The position numbers and the translations under genes were made by a program. From an uncultured Bacteroidota bacterium (GTDB lineage: Bacteria; Bacteroidota; Bacteroidia; B-17B0; Aurantibacillaceae): 64,000 nucleotides of DNA. The stretch lies in NCBI GenBank assembly GCA_937873155.1, contig CALMVZ010000034.1, forward strand, positions 1 through 64,000, given 5' to 3'. This document shows, in pieces, positions 34,436-42,789 of this stretch. Each line of letters starts with the position of its first letter. Within the stretch, counting starts at the first letter, position 1. Under the pieces are notes generated by a model. The model was not told the DNA's origin. It ran no database searches and was given only the letters and a program-made list of their open reading frames with translations.

Positions 34436-35236
34436 ATGACACACACGTATAAAATAACCGGAATGACATGTAACTCATGTCAGGCAAAAGTTCAAAAGGC
34501 CCTTGGAAATGTAAAAGGGGTAACGAACGCAAAAGTAGATTGGCACAAAGGCGAAGCTGATATTACCATGAACAATCACATAAGCACCTCGGTGCTGCAG
34601 GAGGCACTAAAAGCCTATCCAAAATATAAGCTTACTGAAAAGACAGACGACACTTCGGCAGTTTTAAAAGAAGAAAAAGATCCCTGGCTAAAAAAGCACA
34701 TCACCGAAAGCATGCAAGTTAACACGCCTGTATTTGAAGAAGAAGAAGAGAAGAGCTGGTTTCAAACTTATAAACCGGTACTATTGATCTTCGCCTATAT
34801 CACAGGTATTACTCTGTTCATTCAATATGGAATGGGAGAATTCATGTGGATGGAATGGATGAACCATTTTATGGCAGGATTTTTCATCACTTTCTCTTTC
34901 TTCAAACTTTTAAACCTTTCCGGATTTGCAGATAGTTACATGAGCTATGATATAATTGCAAGACGATGGAGAGGCTGGGGTTATGTTTATGCATTTGTTG
35001 AACTTGGTCTTGGTGTTGCATATATATTAGAATTCGATCCGATCATCACGAATGTTGTAACGTTAGTAGTAATGGGATTAAGTATTATTGGTGTATTACA
35101 GAGCGTATTGAACAAGCGTAAAATAAAATGTGCCTGTTTAGGAGATGTTTTCAATTTACCAATGAGTACTATCACCATTATTGAAGATGGATTAATGATA
35201 GGAATGAGTGTAATTATGTTGTTGAACCTGATCTGA
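34436..35236 (+). CDS. HMA domain fused to MauE/DoxX-like membrane protein
   Basis: This 266-residue protein begins with a cytoplasmic HMA domain (residues 1-~67, GMTCNSC with Cys12 and Cys15), then a linker and four TM segments (~115-133, 140-158, 183-200, 205-265). The membrane part resembles MauE-type redox proteins and holds a CAC motif (KIKCACLGDVFNLP). The fusion suggests delivery of metal or electrons across the inner membrane. It is led by box B and followed 10 bp later by a His/Met-rich outer-membrane protein. Confidence 0.82.
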   Translation: MTHTYKITGMTCNSCQAKVQKALGNVKGVTNAKVDWHKGEADITMNNHISTSVLQEALKAYPKYKLTEKTDDTSAVLKEEKDPWLKKHITESMQVNTPVFEEEEEKSWFQTYKPVLLIFAYITGITLFIQYGMGEFMWMEWMNHFMAGFFITFSFFKLLNLSGFADSYMSYDIIARRWRGWGYVYAFVELGLGVAYILEFDPIITNVVTLVVMGLSIIGVLQSVLNKRKIKCACLGDVFNLPMSTITIIEDGLMIGMSVIMLLNLI

Positions 35237-35246
35237 AATTAAAAAC

Positions 35247-36590
35247 ATGAAAAAATTAATTGTTTTAATATTAGCGGTTGGTTTTGGAACTCTGAAGGCG
35301 CAGAATGACCATTACCAACATCATCAAACGGATACTGTAAAGACCGAAGCTGCAAAAAAGGACACCGTTGATCATGCACATCATGATATGTCGAATATGA
35401 GCCATGCCTTTTCATTGAATTTACCAATGAGCAGAAATGGTTCCGGGACAGGATGGCTTCCGGATTCAACTCCAATGTACGGCTACATGATACATGGAAA
35501 AAAATGGATGTACATGATTCATGGAAATATCTTTGCAAGGTATACAGGGCAGGATATTTTTAATGCAGGAACACGCGGAGATGAAAAATTCGATGTCGTA
35601 AGTTGGTTCATGGGAATGGGACAACGCCGCGTAGGTAAAAGGGGATTGTTCCGTTTTAGCGGCATGATATCGGCCGACAACGCGTTTGGCGGTGACGGTT
35701 ATCCTTTACTCTTCCAGACAGGAGAAAGCTGGAAAGGAAAACCCCTTGTTGACCGTCAGCATCCACATGACCTGTTTTCTGAATTATCAATCGCATATAC
35801 ACACATGATAAACAAGGATGTTGATCTCTTTGTTTATGCAGGATATCCGGGAGAGCCGGCATTGGGTTCAGTGGCTTTCATGCACAGAGTATCTTCATTG
35901 TACGGACCAGATGCACCATTAAGTCACCATTGGAATGACGGAACACATATAACATTCGGAGTTGTTACAGGCGGAGTGCGTTTAGGAAAATTTAAAATAG
36001 ATGCTTCTTCATTTACAGGAAGGGAACCGGATGAGAACCGTTTGGATTTTGACGAACCGAAATTTGATTCGTATAGCGGAAGGATCTCGTACAACCCAAA
36101 TGCATATTGGTCGTTCCAGGCATCACAAGGATTTATTAAGAGTCCGGAATCAGTTAGACCGAATGAAGATGTTTATCGTACCACAGTTTCAGCAGTTTAT
36201 AGTAAGCCTTTACGAAGAAATGGTTTCGTAAACGTCACGGGTTTGTGGGGGATGAATAAGAGTCATGGCAATGAGCATGCCCTGTTGCTGGAAGCGGCGT
36301 ATGTTAAGAATATATTCTCTATGTACGGCAGATATGAAATGGTGCAGAAATCAATTCACGAATTAGATCTGGATGAAAAAGCTTACGAACACGATGCGTT
36401 ATTTAATATTAATGTTTTGACTATTGGAATGAGTTTAGATGTAATAGATTCCAAAGCAATGCGGCTTGCGTTTGGAGGACAAGGGACAGTCTACGCCCCG
36501 GATGAAAGATTAGAATCTATCTACGGGAAGAATCCGGTATCAGCACAAGTATTCATTCGACTCTATCCTCCACGAATGAAAGTAAACTAA
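35247..36590 (+). CDS. His/Met-rich outer-membrane protein of the metal cluster
   Basis: This 447-residue protein has a signal peptide (residues 1-18) and then a His-rich segment (NDHYQHHQTD, DHAHHDMSNMSHAF) like a copper-binding tail. Conserved-looking motifs follow: PMSRNGSGTGWLPDSTPMYG and DRQHPHDLFSELSIAYTH. Strand alternation continues to the aromatic end. I have seen the DRQHPHDL motif in hypothetical proteins near metal genes, but know no function. It is cotranscribed with the HMA-MauE gene from box B, and a terminator follows. Confidence 0.72.
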   Translation: MKKLIVLILAVGFGTLKAQNDHYQHHQTDTVKTEAAKKDTVDHAHHDMSNMSHAFSLNLPMSRNGSGTGWLPDSTPMYGYMIHGKKWMYMIHGNIFARYTGQDIFNAGTRGDEKFDVVSWFMGMGQRRVGKRGLFRFSGMISADNAFGGDGYPLLFQTGESWKGKPLVDRQHPHDLFSELSIAYTHMINKDVDLFVYAGYPGEPALGSVAFMHRVSSLYGPDAPLSHHWNDGTHITFGVVTGGVRLGKFKIDASSFTGREPDENRLDFDEPKFDSYSGRISYNPNAYWSFQASQGFIKSPESVRPNEDVYRTTVSAVYSKPLRRNGFVNVTGLWGMNKSHGNEHALLLEAAYVKNIFSMYGRYEMVQKSIHELDLDEKAYEHDALFNINVLTIGMSLDVIDSKAMRLAFGGQGTVYAPDERLESIYGKNPVSAQVFIRLYPPRMKVN

Positions 36591-36608
36591 ATATAATGTA
36601 TAGAAAAG

Positions 36609-36635
36609 AGAGCCCCACGCGGGGCTCTTTTTTTA
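36609..36635 (+). terminator. Rho-independent terminator
   Basis: AGAGCCCC and GGGGCTCT form a perfect 8-bp stem around ACGC, followed by a T run. Confidence 0.85.
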
Positions 36636-36653
36636 TATGCAATTGTTCACTCC

Positions 36654-36717
36654 GTAAAAATCATAAATCCTTCCCAAAATTCCATAAACAATAATGCTTG
36701 TTACCGAGGTAGTTTTG
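36654..36717 (+). promoter_or_regulatory. Regulon box C and -7 element (MFS transporter promoter)
   Basis: The box is at 36654-36689; half-sites CATAAA at 36662 and 36683. TAGTTTTG is at 36710-36717. It lies 20 bp after the preceding terminator's T run. Confidence 0.8.
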
Positions 36718-36736
36718 AAGAAAAAACAAAAACCCT

Positions 36737-38119
36737 ATGGAAACAACAATCAATCATGCTATCCCGTACGCCAAGCGATGGGCGGCACTTGCGGTGATCT
36801 GTACCGCGCAATTCATGGTAATTATGGATACATCTATTATAGGTGTAGCATTACCTGCAATTCAAAAAGATCTTGGATATTCATCATCAGGCCTTCAATG
36901 GATATTCAATGCGTACGTAATTTTATTAGGAGGTCTTTTACTGTTAGGAGGAAAATTATCCGATATGTTTGGTCCACGTAAAATATTTATGTGGGGCTTC
37001 GGAATCTTAACAGCTGCTTCTTTATTAGCAGGTTTAGCCTGGGACGAAACATCAATGAACATTGGACGAGCTTTGCAAGGTGCAGGTTCTGCATTGATCG
37101 CTCCAGCTGCGCTTACTTTATTAATGACCATGTTCACAGATCCAAAAGAATTAGGAAAAGCTTTTGGTTTTTGGGGGGCATCAGCGGCAGCCGGTGGATC
37201 TGCGGGAGTATTCTTAGGTGGATTGCTTACCGAAACACTATCATGGCCTTGGGTATTCTATATTAATATCCCATTAGGCATTCTTGTTTTTTTATTAAGT
37301 AAACCATTATTAGTACAAGGAATGAAACAAAAAAGCAAACTCGATCTGCTAAGCGCGGTCATCGCAACCTTATCTTTAGTATTATTAGTTTACGGTATTG
37401 TATCACCGGAACAAACTGTAATTGCAAAAGCTATTACTCTACTTGTTTCAGTTTTATTATTTGTAATCTTTATTGTTCGTCAGAAGAGATCAAAACATCC
37501 GTTACTTCCGCTTTCAATTTTCAAAGCAAAAAATCTAAGTTCAGGAAATATTGTAATGATGTTAATGGCCGGTGCGTGGATCCCGTTGTGGTTCTTCTTG
37601 AATCTTTACTTGCAACAAGTATTGCAATTATCAGCCTTCAATAGCGGGCTCGCATTATTGCCAATGACAATTGTGATCATGATATTAATGGTAGGCTTTA
37701 CAGGAAAGATCGTTGCGAAATTTGGATTTAAGGTGCCTTTAATTGCAGGACTTATTTCATTAGCAGGATCATTGCTTTTATTTTCACAAGCGGATGCTAA
37801 TGGTTCGTTTTTAGTTGATGTGTTACCTGCTTCTATTCTAGGGGCTATAGGAATGTCATTAGCATATATTCCCGGAACAATTGCATCGATGTCTGGTGCT
37901 AAGCCGGAAGAAACAGGATTGGCTTCAGGTATCTCAAATACGAGCTACCAAGTTGGTTCAGCGATTGGATTAGCAATAGTAGTTGCAATTAGTTCTTTGA
38001 TCTTAACAGCACAACCAAGTGTTGAGGTGATCACAGAGAGTATAAGAGTTGCGTTTATTTCTGCGGGAGTTATATGTTTAGCTGCTTTAGTTGTTGCTAT
38101 ACGTTATATAAAAATGTAA
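36737..38119 (+). CDS. MFS drug transporter, DHA2 (EmrB/QacA-like)
   Basis: This 460-residue protein has about 14 hydrophobic segments. Family signatures are MDTSIIGVALPAIQKDL in the first helix, GGKLSDMFGPRKIFMWG (motif A) and GRALQGAGSALIAPAALTLL. DHA2 pumps export drugs, dyes or metal-chelate compounds using the proton gradient. It is a single-gene unit between two terminators and is led by box C, so it is predicted to respond with the metal genes. Confidence 0.9.
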   Translation: METTINHAIPYAKRWAALAVICTAQFMVIMDTSIIGVALPAIQKDLGYSSSGLQWIFNAYVILLGGLLLLGGKLSDMFGPRKIFMWGFGILTAASLLAGLAWDETSMNIGRALQGAGSALIAPAALTLLMTMFTDPKELGKAFGFWGASAAAGGSAGVFLGGLLTETLSWPWVFYINIPLGILVFLLSKPLLVQGMKQKSKLDLLSAVIATLSLVLLVYGIVSPEQTVIAKAITLLVSVLLFVIFIVRQKRSKHPLLPLSIFKAKNLSSGNIVMMLMAGAWIPLWFFLNLYLQQVLQLSAFNSGLALLPMTIVIMILMVGFTGKIVAKFGFKVPLIAGLISLAGSLLLFSQADANGSFLVDVLPASILGAIGMSLAYIPGTIASMSGAKPEETGLASGISNTSYQVGSAIGLAIVVAISSLILTAQPSVEVITESIRVAFISAGVICLAALVVAIRYIKM

Positions 38120-38143
38120 ATAAATATTACTTCAGGAAAAATT

Positions 38144-38173
38144 AAGAGCTTCATTTATGGAGCTCTTTTTTTG
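38144..38173 (+). terminator. Rho-independent terminator
   Basis: AAGAGCT and AGCTCTT form the stem, followed by seven T, after the MFS gene. Confidence 0.75.
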
Positions 38174-38179
38174 TGGACA

Positions 38180-38243
38180 GTAAAAATCATAAATCGTTTC
38201 AAAAATTACATAAACAGCAAACAAGGTTGCAGGCATACCTTTG
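38180..38243 (+). promoter_or_regulatory. Regulon box D and -7 element (metallothionein-like promoter)
   Basis: The box is at 38180-38215; half-sites CATAAA at 38188 and 38209. TACCTTTG is at 38236-38243. Confidence 0.8.
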
Positions 38244-38280
38244 TATAGTTAAATAAATGTTTAATCAAAAAATAAATGTT

Positions 38281-38400
38281 ATGGAAACAAACAAAGTAAA
38301 AAGTAACTGCAGTAATGTAAACTGCACTTGCGACAAATGTACGTGCGGAAGCAATTGCACAGATTCAAATTGTGCTTGCGGTTGCAACTGCTGTAAGTAA
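38281..38400 (+). CDS. Metallothionein-like 39-residue Cys-rich peptide
   Basis: ATG at 38281 to TAA at 38398-38400 encodes 39 residues with 11 cysteines in CxC, CxxC and CC patterns (NCTCDKCTCGSNC, NCACGCNCCK) and a polar METNKVKSN start. There is no signal peptide and no aromatic residue. It is likely a cytoplasmic metal-thiolate peptide that buffers soft metals. It has its own box D promoter and its own terminator, which strongly supports a real gene despite the size. Compare the 44-residue peptide at 28479-28613. Confidence 0.82.
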   Translation: METNKVKSNCSNVNCTCDKCTCGSNCTDSNCACGCNCCK

Positions 38401-38403
38401 TAA

Positions 38404-38426
38404 AGGGGCCGAGAGGCCCTTTTTTA
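38404..38426 (+). terminator. Rho-independent terminator of the metallothionein-like gene
   Basis: AGGGGCC and AGGCCCT pair with one bulge around a short loop, followed by a T run. Confidence 0.7.
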
Positions 38427-38432
38427 TTCGCA

Positions 38433-38496
38433 GTAAAAATCACAAATCGTTCCCAAAATTCCGTAAACAGTAACAGTGATACCCCGCATACCTTTG
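38433..38496 (+). promoter_or_regulatory. Regulon box E and -7 element (MarC-family promoter)
   Basis: The box is at 38433-38468; half-sites CACAAA at 38441 and CGTAAA at 38462, the most divergent pair but with spacing kept. TACCTTTG is at 38489-38496. It rules out an upstream GTG start at 38476 for the next gene. Confidence 0.78.
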
Positions 38497-38514
38497 ACAA
38501 AAAAATTAAAAGCC

Positions 38515-39081
38515 ATGAACAACATTATTACAGTAAGCCTGGTGCTATTTTCGGTGATCGATTCAGTAGGAACGTTGCCGTACATTATTCAATTAAAGAA
38601 ACAAGAAGGCGAATTAAAGAAATTAAAGATCACTTTGATCGCAGGCGGGCTCATGCTCAGCTTTTTTCTTTTTGGGGAAGGTCTTTTAAAAATGATCGGA
38701 TTAGACGTAGCTTCATTTGCTTTAGCTGGTGGTGCGTTAATGTTCTTGTCAGCCGCAGAAATGATCCTGGGAATTAGTTTTTCAAAGGAGGAAAAGGGCG
38801 TAGCATCTACCAGGTCTATTGTCCCACTTGTTTTTCCGATGTTGGCCGGAGCAGGAACTTTAACAACGTTAATCTCACTACGCGCTGTGTACAATGAATA
38901 TGTTATACTGATTGGAATAGCGATCAACGTGGCTATACTATATCTTGTATTAAATTCAGCAGGATGGATAGAAAAGAAAATGGGAAGCGGTAGCCTTGGT
39001 TTGGTAAAGAAAGTATTTGGAATTATTGTTTTAGCGATGGCCTTTAAGATCTTTAAGACCGGATTTGATACTACTTTTTAA
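38515..39081 (+). CDS. MarC/NAAT-family membrane protein
   Basis: The ATG at 38515, 19 bp after the -7 element, gives 188 residues. There are six hydrophobic segments and the MarC-family signature SIVPLVFPMLAGAGTLTT (residues ~103-120), with SVIDSVGTLP near the N-terminus. The family has no settled substrate, although some archaeal members were reported as amino-acid transporters. Placement under box E links it to the metal or thiol response here. Confidence 0.88.
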   Translation: MNNIITVSLVLFSVIDSVGTLPYIIQLKKQEGELKKLKITLIAGGLMLSFFLFGEGLLKMIGLDVASFALAGGALMFLSAAEMILGISFSKEEKGVASTRSIVPLVFPMLAGAGTLTTLISLRAVYNEYVILIGIAINVAILYLVLNSAGWIEKKMGSGSLGLVKKVFGIIVLAMAFKIFKTGFDTTF

Positions 39082-39149
39082 ATTTTAAACAAATGATAAT
39101 CAATAAATTAGTAACTAAACGCGAAAAATTAACATTTATAATTGTGATT

Positions 39150-39168
39150 TACTGAACAGTGTTCAGTA
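39150..39168. promoter_or_regulatory. TetR operator 1
   Basis: TACTGAAC-AGT-GTTCAGTA is an inverted repeat with perfect 8-bp arms, 28 bp before the tetR ATG; TAATTTTA overlaps its right edge as a possible -7 element. Confidence 0.72.
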
Positions 39169-39196
39169 ATTTTACATCGTTAATATAAATTGCACT

Positions 39197-39814
39197 ATGG
39201 GCATCACAGAAAGAAAAGAAAGAGAAAAAGAAGAAATGCGTAAGAAGATCATCGACGTAGCATTCGATATGTTTCTTGAAGAAGGATTTGAAGGTACATC
39301 GTTACGTGAGATCGCGAAAAGAATTGAATACAGCCCGGCTACTATCTATTTATATTATAAAGATAAAGAAGCTTTGTTCTTTGATATACAAAAGAAATGT
39401 TTTTTGAAATTAATAAGTTCATATAAGGATGCAGGCGTACCAAGTATTAAGAATCCATTTGAACGTTTACGTGCAATGGGTCACGCCTATTTGAAATTCA
39501 ATATGAAGAATCCTCAATGCTTTAATTTAATGTTTCTTCATAATTCGCCAATGAGTGAGTTCAAAAAAACAGACCGGATGGAAAACCATGGTAATGGAGT
39601 AGGCTTTTTAAAGGATACAGTCGTAGAATGTATAGAAAAGAAAATGATCAAAGGAGACCAACTTGAATTACGTATGGAGATCTGGGGAATCACTCATGGC
39701 CTATGTACTTTGTACGTAAACAAAAGTTATGAAGCTGCCGGAATTACCAAAACCCAAGCGGAAGAATTAATGAAAAATGCATGGGAGAATTTTTTAGCAA
39801 GGATAAAAACATAA
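39197..39814 (+). CDS. TetR-family repressor
   Basis: This 205-residue protein has an N-terminal HTH (FEGTSLREIAKRIEYSPATIYLYYKDKE region, recognition helix SPATIYLYY at ~44-52) and a C-terminal ligand domain. It carries an acidic/basic start (ERKEREKEEMRKKI). Matching palindromes flank the gene (39150 and 39830), so it probably represses itself and the following esterase/OMP genes. The inducer is unknown. Confidence 0.88.
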   Translation: MGITERKEREKEEMRKKIIDVAFDMFLEEGFEGTSLREIAKRIEYSPATIYLYYKDKEALFFDIQKKCFLKLISSYKDAGVPSIKNPFERLRAMGHAYLKFNMKNPQCFNLMFLHNSPMSEFKKTDRMENHGNGVGFLKDTVVECIEKKMIKGDQLELRMEIWGITHGLCTLYVNKSYEAAGITKTQAEELMKNAWENFLARIKT

Positions 39815-39829
39815 AAAAATTTGCCCTTT

Positions 39830-39848
39830 TACTAAACACTGTTCAGTA
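39830..39848. promoter_or_regulatory. TetR operator 2
   Basis: TACTAAAC-ACT-GTTCAGTA repeats operator 1 with one change in the left arm. It lies 46 bp before the esterase ATG. Confidence 0.68.
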
Positions 39849-39894
39849 TATAACCAATGTTAATTAAAATATAAAACAACAATAAAATAGACAA

Positions 39895-40689
39895 ATGAAA
39901 AGAATAATGACAATCGCACTAATACTACTGGTAGCAGTATCGTGCAAAAAGAAAATCAAAGCGCCCGAGAACACCCGGGAATTCCAAATCGAATCAAGTT
40001 ACGCATCGGCAACCTACGATATTAAAATAGCATTGCCTGAGAATTATGATCCGCAAAACAAAAAGTATGCAACTATCTACCTGTTGGATGGTAAAGACAA
40101 CTTTAAATTCGTTGCGCACCATTGCAAAGAAATAAGCGAAAAAAAATCAACTGAAAATGTAATGGTGGTAAGTATCGGCTATGGCCGCGACCGCGCACTT
40201 GATTACACACCAACCAAAGTAAAAAGCGGTTCAGGCGGTGCACCGGAATTCATGCAATTCTTAATGAACGAGCTTAAACCTCTACTGGAATCTGAATACG
40301 CAGCAGATACAACCAGGAGGAGCCGGGTGATTTTGGGTCATTCATTCGGCGGCTTGTTTGGTGCATTCGCCTTTACTAAGCACAATAACTTTTTTGGAAA
40401 TTATCTTATGCTTAGTCCTTCTCTTTGGTGGGACAATGAAGTGCTCCTTCAATACGAACAGGACGACCGTTCAATAATAAGCAACAAAGATCAATTAGTA
40501 TTTCTTGGTATAGGAAAACTGGAAAACAGCGGTAGAATGCAAGCACCATTTGAAGCTTTCTACCAGCGAATGAGTAAATATTATTCGTCAATGAAGCTTG
40601 AAAAAAACTCCGTAGCAGGAATGGAGCACATGGGATCAAAAAATCCAAACATCATCAAAGCATTAGAATTTTATTTTCAAAACCGTTAA
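39895..40689 (+). CDS. Alpha/beta-hydrolase lipoprotein (esterase D/siderophore esterase-like)
   Basis: This 264-residue protein has a lipoprotein signal (LLVAVSC, Cys18). The hydrolase core shows YLLDGKDNF, the nucleophile elbow GHSFGG and a late His in GMEHMGS; the acid residue is not obvious. This matches COG2819-type hydrolases, which include S-formylglutathione and enterobactin esterases. It is outer- or inner-membrane anchored facing the periplasm, and is controlled by TetR operator 2. Confidence 0.8.
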   Translation: MKRIMTIALILLVAVSCKKKIKAPENTREFQIESSYASATYDIKIALPENYDPQNKKYATIYLLDGKDNFKFVAHHCKEISEKKSTENVMVVSIGYGRDRALDYTPTKVKSGSGGAPEFMQFLMNELKPLLESEYAADTTRRSRVILGHSFGGLFGAFAFTKHNNFFGNYLMLSPSLWWDNEVLLQYEQDDRSIISNKDQLVFLGIGKLENSGRMQAPFEAFYQRMSKYYSSMKLEKNSVAGMEHMGSKNPNIIKALEFYFQNR

Positions 40690-40700
40690 AACCAGTAATC

Positions 40701-41306
40701 ATGAAAAAACAATATTTATATACAGTAACAATTATGTTTATGATAATTTACACTTATGCGCAAAATGATTCATTGAAATCATCAGCTACATACAAAAACA
40801 AATTCACCATTGAACCGGGAATTGGAATATCACCGATGCCGATAGTAGATATGAGTCTAACCAATATTGTACAATGGGGAATTGCAAAACGATTTTCAGT
40901 GATATCATATACTTCTTTAAAAGAGAATAATCTTTTTAAAAGGAATTTCAACTATATCAAAGGAACGAACAATCATACCATATCTCAAAGTTTCGGAGTT
41001 GGTACTACGTTCTGCTCTAAACATGCAGATCATACATTCTCTATGCTTGCAGGTATAAAGTATACTACATACACTGAAACGATGAGCAATCCACAATTTG
41101 AAAAAGTTCAGGTAAGTATCAGTGAATGGAATCCGGACGCGGGCCTGATGTACAATCTCAAACTTGGAAGAAAAAGATTCTTCTTCAGTTACAGGATGTA
41201 CATTCCACTCGCACCTTATCCGATGCTCTCGCGGGATTTTTCATCAGTAGATGGAAACATAGCAAACATTTCACTTGAAGCCGGATTAGGGATTCGTTTG
41301 AACTAA
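40701..41306 (+). CDS. Outer-membrane barrel-like hypothetical protein
   Basis: This 201-residue protein has a signal peptide (ending TYAQ) and alternating strands (TIEPGIGISPMPIVDMSL, FSMLAGIKYTTYTETM, ISLEAGLGIRLN), typical of an eight-stranded barrel. It lies 11 bp after the esterase gene and is probably cotranscribed. In the following gap (41307-41410) I see only a GAAAGC-GACT-GCTTTC hairpin at 41335-41350. Confidence 0.58.
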   Translation: MKKQYLYTVTIMFMIIYTYAQNDSLKSSATYKNKFTIEPGIGISPMPIVDMSLTNIVQWGIAKRFSVISYTSLKENNLFKRNFNYIKGTNNHTISQSFGVGTTFCSKHADHTFSMLAGIKYTTYTETMSNPQFEKVQVSISEWNPDAGLMYNLKLGRKRFFFSYRMYIPLAPYPMLSRDFSSVDGNIANISLEAGLGIRLN

Positions 41307-41410
41307 AAACCAAAAAATATATGAGCAATTTATTGAAAGCGACTGCTTTCTTGCGATAGCCTTGACCAAAAATTAATTAAACCAATAATAAACAATTAAA
41401 AACTAAAAAA

Positions 41411-42382
41411 ATGAAAACAACAAAAACAATGAAAGCAGCAGTTTACACTCAGTATGGATCTCCTGAAGTTCTCCAAACTAAAGAAGTTACTAAACCGGAA
41501 CCAAAAGCAAATGAAATTCTTTTAAAAATTAAAGCCACAGCGGTTAATTCAGGCGAAGTGCGATTAAGAAAAGCGGACCCGTTCGCAGTTAGATTCTTGT
41601 TCGGGTTAACGAAACCTAAACTTAATATTCTCGGGGCAGTTTTTTCAGGGGAAGTTGAAAGTATCGGCAAGGATGTTACACGTTTCAAGGTAGGAGACCA
41701 GGTCTTCGGCCATACAGATATGAAATTTGGTGCGTATGCGGAATACATCTGCGTTGCGGAAGACGGATCGTTAGCAATGAAACCCACTAATATTTCGCAC
41801 AATGAAGCTGCAACTATTCCTTTTGGTGGGACTACCGCATTGCATTTTATTAAGAAAGCAGATATTAAGCCGGGTCAAAAAGTTCTTATAGTTGGTGCAT
41901 CAGGAGCTGTTGGCAGTGCTGCTGTCCAATTGGCGAAATCGTATGGCGCGATAGTTACAGGGGTATGCAGTACATCTAATGTTGCGCTTGTAAGATCGAT
42001 CGGTGCAGACAAAGTTATTGATTACAAAAAGGAAGATTTTACACAAAATGGTGAGATCTATGATGTGATCTATGATGCAGTTAAAACGATCTCAATTTTC
42101 CGCAGCGCAAAATCGCTAAAGAAAAATGGAATTATGATTTTAGGCGCTGCAATGATTTCGGAAATGATCCAAGGCTTATTTACCTCAATAACAAGTGGTA
42201 GAAAGGTTTTAATGGGGGTTATTAGTCACAAAGCAGAAGATATTAATTTTCTAAAAACGCTTATTGAAAAAGGAAAATACAAACCTGTAATTGACAGAAC
42301 TTATTCCTTAGAGCAGATTGCAGAAGCGCATGCTTATGTTGAAAAGGGACACAAAAAAGGAAACGTAGCTATTAACATTTAA
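41411..42382 (+). CDS. Zinc-free MDR-type NAD(P)H quinone reductase/alcohol dehydrogenase
   Basis: This 323-residue protein belongs to the medium-chain dehydrogenase/reductase superfamily. An N-terminal GroES-like domain (MKAAVYTQYGSPEVL, KIKATAVNSGEVRLR, GVFSGEVESIG-like segment) precedes a Rossmann domain with IVGASGAVGSAAVQLAK. The zinc-ligand Cys and His pattern of classical ADHs is absent, as in quinone oxidoreductases. It reduces quinones or enones with NADPH. An in-frame ATG at residue 7 is an alternative start. Confidence 0.85.
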   Translation: MKTTKTMKAAVYTQYGSPEVLQTKEVTKPEPKANEILLKIKATAVNSGEVRLRKADPFAVRFLFGLTKPKLNILGAVFSGEVESIGKDVTRFKVGDQVFGHTDMKFGAYAEYICVAEDGSLAMKPTNISHNEAATIPFGGTTALHFIKKADIKPGQKVLIVGASGAVGSAAVQLAKSYGAIVTGVCSTSNVALVRSIGADKVIDYKKEDFTQNGEIYDVIYDAVKTISIFRSAKSLKKNGIMILGAAMISEMIQGLFTSITSGRKVLMGVISHKAEDINFLKTLIEKGKYKPVIDRTYSLEQIAEAHAYVEKGHKKGNVAINI

Positions 42383-42393
42383 AAATTACAGAT

Positions 42394-42789
42394 ATGACTG
42401 GTTTTATTTTAGGTCTTAGTACCACCATGGCAATAATCATTTTCGCTGAGGTATTCAGGAAAATAGATTTGAAGTTCTTTGCTTCGTTGAACTTAGCAGT
42501 TATACCCTTTATTTATATAGGGTTTTCAATCGATCCGCATTCGCTTGCCCTTACAATCCCCAGTGCATCCATGTTCTTATTTTTTGCCTATTGGGGTTAT
42601 AAAGGTAGCCACATGTTCACAGTAGTGGGACTAGTTCTACATGGACTATGGGATGTATTATTTCCTCATGTAAGCTCTGTTGCTCCACACGGCTATGATA
42701 TCTTTTGTATCACAATTGATGTTTTGCTTGCTCTGTATTTTTACCTGAAACTGAACCCAAAAATTAATCTTAAAACGAAAAACAGATGA
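42394..42789 (+). CDS. DUF6010-like membrane protein
   Basis: This 131-residue protein has four hydrophobic segments. The motifs AYWGYKGSHMF and LHGLWDVLFPH resemble DUF6010. Function is unknown. It lies 11 bp after the reductase and overlaps the protease-like gene by 4 bp (ATGA), so the three form one operon. Confidence 0.65.
   Translation: MTGFILGLSTTMAIIIFAEVFRKIDLKFFASLNLAVIPFIYIGFSIDPHSLALTIPSASMFLFFAYWGYKGSHMFTVVGLVLHGLWDVLFPHVSSVAPHGYDIFCITIDVLLALYFYLKLNPKINLKTKNR

Noticed and set aside
38476-38514. GTG start giving a longer MarC-family protein
   Set aside because: The GTG lies upstream of the TACCTTTG promoter element of box E, so it would not be transcribed from that promoter; the ATG at 38515 fits the family.
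41321-41359. 12-codon reading frame containing a GAAAGC/GCTTTC hairpin
   Set aside because: It could be a leader peptide, but there is no codon bias, promoter or attenuator structure to support it.
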